Below, one piece after another: positions 59,901 through 64,000 of a stretch of 64,000 nt of DNA; the stretch's first letter is position 1, and the number at the start of each line of letters is the position of its first letter. The stretch is from Labilithrix sp. (GTDB lineage Bacteria; Myxococcota_A; Polyangia; Polyangiales; Polyangiaceae). A program made the position numbers and the translations under genes. A model generated the notes under the pieces. It saw nothing but the letters and a program-made list of their open reading frames with translations. It did not search any database and was not told the DNA's origin. The DNA is taken from contig JAHBWE010000004.1 in NCBI GenBank assembly GCA_019637155.1, positions 310,001-374,000 of the forward strand, in the 5' to 3' direction.

Positions 59901-60621
59901 CGACCCGGGCCTCAACCACGGCATCCCGGAGGAGTTCCAGGTCCTCGGCTACCCGATCCTGTCGGTGCGCTCGATCCCGAAGACGCGCGAGTACCTCGAC
60001 AAGTACTTCAAGGAGGAGCTCGAGTCGGGGCAGATGAAGACGCCGCTCGAGCTGAACCACGTCTGGCCGGAGAACTACTCCGTCAACAGCGCGCAGAAGG
60101 TCTGGGGCTCCGTCTTCGCGGCGCACCACCCGAACGTGGTCGTCCTCGACCTCTCGTCGTTCAAGTGCGGTCACGACGCGCCGATCTACGGCCTCATCGA
60201 CTCGATCATCGAGAAGTCGAAGACGCCGTACGCCGCGCTCCACGACATCGACGCGAACAAGCCGTCGGGGTCGATCAAGATCCGCGTGAAGACGTACGCG
60301 CACGCGCTCAAGCTGCACGAGGAGCGCTTGCAGGATGCATCGAAGCGCCGCCACGAGCTCGAGCACCGCCTCGACGAGAAGCGCCTCGAGCTCCTCGAGC
60401 TGAAGGGCGCGCAGCTCGAGGCGCGGCGCGTCCAGGACGCCGCTCTCCGTGCCCAGATCGAAGCCCTCCGCGAGAGGGTGCGCGCCTACAAGCCCAAGAC
60501 GTTCACGATGGACGGCCCGGCCGACGCCGAGGCCAAGAACATGGTGAAGCTGGGCAAGAAGAACAAAGACGGCAGCATCACACGCGTCGCCGTCGTCGAT
60601 TCCGCTTCCGCTGCTGAGTGA
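56962..60621 (+). CDS. Fused 2-hydroxyacyl-CoA dehydratase activator (two BadF/HgdC domains + DUF2229)
   Basis: 1219 residues from the ATG at 56962. Two ASKHA-type ATPase domains are in tandem: one at about 8-290 (GMDVGSTTVK; MNDKCASGTG; KCGVFAETD) and one at about 355-630 (GLDGGSTSSKA; NSCSAGNG; YGCAVFLDTD). Each keeps the two Cys positions that in HgdC/BadF bind the bridging [4Fe-4S]. From about 770 a DUF2229-type region follows (RIGIPRVLNIYSTAPFLRTYLEALGIP, SIDPCYPSKVAQAH, MIGRPYHSDPGLNHGIPEE), and a coiled-coil tail at about 1110-1180. These enzymes use ATP to push an electron into a 2-hydroxyacyl-CoA dehydratase component. The substrate is unknown. Confidence 0.88.
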   Translation: MSSAVNKPFLAIGMDVGSTTVKATVVDPVSKAILWSDYQRHHTKQPEKCLELLETIIAAFPDHPQDGWRIFLTGSGSAPLAPSTGGKFVQEVNAVTLAVEHLHPDVLSVVELGGQDAKIIMFKADEATGEKTAMASMNDKCASGTGATIDKCFLKVNAPPELVTTLRFDDSKLHHVAAKCGVFAETDIVNLIKSGIPSTEVLCSLADAIVMQNLSVLTRGNTLKSRVLLLGGPNTYLPFLQDCWRLRIPQVWQERGYDYPKDVPIEELVFVPENAQYYAALGAVLYGLHEEAHVGWLKGDLVELRDYITTGRKARLGESAGPPLSKSEQELEEFRELYKIPKYEPEKLEAGQKVRAVIGLDGGSTSSKAVLVDYDDGRILTKAYQLSKGNPIADTKELLAQLKGYVTKQGAELEVMGFGATGYAADVLEECVKSDVNIVETVAHMLSAVHYFGDVDVICDIGGQDIKVLFMKNGDIANFRLSNSCSAGNGTLLQGTADSFGVPVQQFADVAFKAELAPKFSYGCAVFLDTDRVNFQKEGFSKEEMLAGLAQVLPKNVWQYVVQIPRLASLGRKFVLQGGTQYNLAAVKAQVDYIKERVPNGEVFVHPHTGEAGAIGAAMETRRVVKRKGKSSFIGLDAAIDLEYTTKNDEETVCHFCPNECKRTFIDTKTPDGRTSRYIAGFSCEKGTVESKEAMLDLVAERKKTAQQFPNMVDYEAKRAFMHFYDAAPMPEHGSPIKDIEIKKGIFGQRRVEITRPFQRSSPEAWAARKRVRIGIPRVLNIYSTAPFLRTYLEALGIPKQNVVFSDETTEEMWVEGGKYGSIDPCYPSKVAQAHIHNLIFHQHTAKKPLKYIFFPILTHVTNFVADTMDNASCPIVAGAPDVMKAAFTKEVDFFATRGIEFLDPALSFVEPNLMAKRLFDTWGSRLGITEDENDHACREAWRALTIFENDVQEKGRAILETVEAEDRVAILMIGRPYHSDPGLNHGIPEEFQVLGYPILSVRSIPKTREYLDKYFKEELESGQMKTPLELNHVWPENYSVNSAQKVWGSVFAAHHPNVVVLDLSSFKCGHDAPIYGLIDSIIEKSKTPYAALHDIDANKPSGSIKIRVKTYAHALKLHEERLQDASKRRHELEHRLDEKRLELLELKGAQLEARRVQDAALRAQIEALRERVRAYKPKTFTMDGPADAEAKNMVKLGKKNKDGSITRVAVVDSASAAE

Positions 60622-60635
60622 TTGAGGAGATGACC

Positions 60636-62498
<1,863 letters not shown>

Positions 62499-62609
62499 CT
62501 CGCAACGACACCCACCCGGGGCGGCAGCGACGTGCGCTCCGCCCACGGGCTGGGTTGTGGACTCGGGAGGGAGCCTTTGGCGGGGCGGGGGCGGTGCTAG
62601 GATGGCTGG

Positions 62610-62813
62610 GTGAGCGCGCGTATCAACCTCGCGGATCCGGCGTTCGAGCCGACGGGGGAGCAGCTTCAGGAGCTGTCGCGGCGGGCGTTCGCGCACGTCG
62701 CCGCGGAGCGCAAGGCGCAGCTCACGGCGACGCGCGAACGAATTCGCGCAGGCCGTGCAGCGTTGCGAAAGAGGCTCGCCGAAGAGCGCGCTCGGGGCGG
62801 TCAGGGCGCTTGA
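62610..62813 (+). CDS. Probable antitoxin of the zeta-like toxin
   Basis: 67 residues from a GTG at 62610. It is highly charged and helical (PTGEQLQELSRRAFAHVAAERKAQLTATRERIRAGRAALRKRLAEERARG). Its stop overlaps the TTG start of the zeta-like gene (TTGA), the arrangement of a toxin-antitoxin pair. The family was not recognised and an unrelated small protein is possible. Confidence 0.55.
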   Translation: MSARINLADPAFEPTGEQLQELSRRAFAHVAAERKAQLTATRERIRAGRAALRKRLAEERARGGQGA

Positions 62814-63355
62814 GCGACTTCGGAACGCCTGTCCTCCTCGTCATCGGTGGTCCCAACGGCTCTGGCAAGACGACGATCACGGTGCGCCTGCGCGCCGATC
62901 ATTGGAGCGAGGGCGTCGAGTACTTGAATCCCGACGACATCGCACAGACGCGCTTCGGCGACTGGAACTCCGAGAGCGCCGTGCTCGAGGCGGCAAAGTG
63001 GACGACCGCACGTCGCGAGGAGCTCCTCGCGAAGCGCGAGAGCATCGCGTTCGAGACCGTGATGTCGGCCGACGACAAGATTTCGTTCATCCGTCGCGCG
63101 ATCTCCACATCCGACGTGCTCACGAAGAACACGCGCACGAAGTAGTCGATGATCAACCTGGCGGCGGCGATCGAGCTCGCTGATCGTGTCTACATCTACG
63201 ACAACTCCGTGAACGACGCGGAAGCGGCGCTCTGCGCGCGCACGCAGGACGGTGCGCTACGGAAGATCTATCGGGAGCTGCCGGAGTGGATCTCTGATGC
63301 CGTCGTCGATTTGCCGAAGCATGTGGGGTTCGTCGACGGGCGCGGGGCTACGTGA
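62810..63355 (+). pseudogene. Zeta-toxin-like kinase, interrupted by an in-frame stop and an inverted segment
   Basis: Starting at a TTG at 62810, the N-terminal part is a standard P-loop of the zeta/AAA toxin family (VLLVIGGPNGSGKTTIT), with YLNPDDIAQ and AFETVMSADDKISFIRRA. At about 63098 the expected text (YFVRVFFVSTSDV...) is missing, and a TAG stop follows at 63143-63145. The same frame then continues with INLAAAIELADRVYIYDNSVND and LRKIYRELPEWISDAV, the normal C-terminus. The opposite strand at 63100-63144 reads YFVRVFFVSTSDVEI, so a short inversion with loss of ~30 codons explains the break. The product of the first frame would be 111 residues, without the C-terminal half, and is probably inactive. 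Confidence 0.8.
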
Positions 63356-64000
63356 GGTCGGGGTCGTCGTCGTCGGGGGCGATGGCGCGGCAGAGGGGGC
63401 ACTGCGTGATGGCGTGGGGGGCGTCGCGGCGGTGGAGGTCCAGGACGGCGCGGGAGACCTCGGCGAGGGCGCGGCGGACGGCGCGGCGTTCGCCCTTGAT
63501 GCGTGCGATCTGCAAGGAGTCGTAGGCCGTCGTCTGGTGGCGCATCCACGCGATGACCGCCGCCTCCGCGCGCTCCTCCACCGGGATGCGCTTCGTGCGC
63601 GCGACGGTGCCGCTGCCTACCGGCGTCGCGTGCGCCGCGACGCGACGCGCGAGCTCCAACGCGAGCGGGTGCCACTCCTTCGAGAAGCGGAGGAACGCGA
63701 GCACGGCCTCGCCGAACTCGACGACGTAACCCGCCTCGTCGCGCTCGCGGCGCGCGGTGGCCTGGGCGCGCGTTCGGGCGTACTCCGGCGTCTCGCGCTG
63801 GCTCGCGACCTCCGCCCGTGCGCGCTCGATGTTCGCGTGCGGCGCCCAGAGGCCCTTCGAGAAGACCTTGCGGCCCTTCTTCTCGAGGACCGCCCACGAA
63901 GGGCCGGCGAGCTTCACCTTGCGCGTGATCGCGGCGTCGCCGGGCGGGAGGCACGCCCAGCCGTCGGGCGGTGAGAGCCTCTCTCCGTTGGGGGAGAGGA
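63348..64000 (-). CDS. DUF2293-domain protein (5' partial)
   Basis: The frame is open from the right edge; residues start with LSPNGERLSPPDGWACLPPG and run to the stop at 63348. Motifs include FSKGLWAPHANIERAR, GEAVLAFLRFSKEWHPLALELARRVAAHATPVGSGTVARTKR, and EERAEAAVIAWMRHQTTAYDSLQIARIKGERRAVRRALAEVSRAVLDLHRR, the pattern of the DUF2293 family, whose members are of unknown function. A Cys pair (QCPLCRAI) near the C-terminus could bind zinc. A GTG at 63917 is internal. It overlaps the zeta-like remnant by eight bases at the 3' end. Confidence 0.78.
   Translation of the reverse strand, partial: LSPNGERLSPPDGWACLPPGDAAITRKVKLAGPSWAVLEKKGRKVFSKGLWAPHANIERARAEVASQRETPEYARTRAQATARRERDEAGYVVEFGEAVLAFLRFSKEWHPLALELARRVAAHATPVGSGTVARTKRIPVEERAEAAVIAWMRHQTTAYDSLQIARIKGERRAVRRALAEVSRAVLDLHRRDAPHAITQCPLCRAIAPDDDDPDLT

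Noticed and set aside
56821..60366. A 1,181-codon minus-strand frame opposite the dehydratase activator
   Set aside because: Antisense to intact ASKHA and DUF2229 motifs; composition is shadow-like (Arg/Glu/Leu/Val).

Overview
The window looks like chromosomal DNA of a myxobacterium (Myxococcota, most like the Polyangia/Sorangiineae side; inferred, not proven). The reasons are the very high GC with strong GC3 bias, the HRDISPHN-type Ser/Thr kinase, the many FHA, von Willebrand A (VWA) and Pro/Gly-rich proteins, the many lipoproteins with Ser/Gly/Asp-rich linkers, and frequent 4-base start/stop overlaps that use GTG or TTG starts. No rRNA, tRNA, CRISPR array, insertion sequence or phage module was recognised.

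Layout. 1-8.3 kb: tail of a DUF4351-type gene, an alcohol dehydrogenase/rtcB pair, a metzincin-like lipoprotein, two unknown genes, and larB-larC, in which LarC carries a long His-rich N-terminus. 8.6-21.2 kb: a Ser/Thr phospho-signalling island made of FHA/zinc-ribbon protein, VWA-TM-zinc ribbon-FHA receptor, PP2C phosphatase, ABC ATPase, permease fused to a CPBP protease domain, a 3xFHA-ABC exporter resembling mycobacterial Rv1747, and a convergent Ser/Thr kinase. 21.3-28.7 kb: a short MurE-like ligase, a frameshifted extensin-like lipoprotein, a metallo-beta-lactamase-fold operon, a compact type-I-like methylase with a small S-like partner, and a Uma2 nuclease. 28.7-39.1 kb: rhomboid protease, GAF-GGDEF cyclase, surface lipoproteins, BrkB-family membrane protein, trypsin-like protease and family-4 uracil-DNA glycosylase.

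39.2-46.2 kb: a tightly coupled minus-strand run (5'-nucleotidase, truD, exbB, exbD, tonB-like, natA, natB). 46.3-49.4 kb: accessory-looking DNA holding a 7-residue repeat protein, a GC-rich minisatellite tract without a convincing gene, copies of a GATAG-N5-CTATC inverted repeat, and two small membrane proteins. 49.4-56.7 kb: MerR and TetR regulators, VWA lipoprotein, lipase-maturation-factor-like protein, glutamine amidotransferase, a Pro-rich membrane protein, and an envelope pair. 57-62.5 kb: a two-gene 2-hydroxyacyl-CoA-dehydratase-like system. 62.6-64 kb: a toxin-antitoxin pair whose zeta-like toxin is broken by what looks like a micro-inversion, then a DUF2293 gene running off the edge.

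The strongest candidates for something new are the phospho-signalling island, the His-rich LarC, the GATAG repeat family around the minisatellite, and the inverted segment in the zeta toxin. All functions are inferred from motifs; no database search was run.
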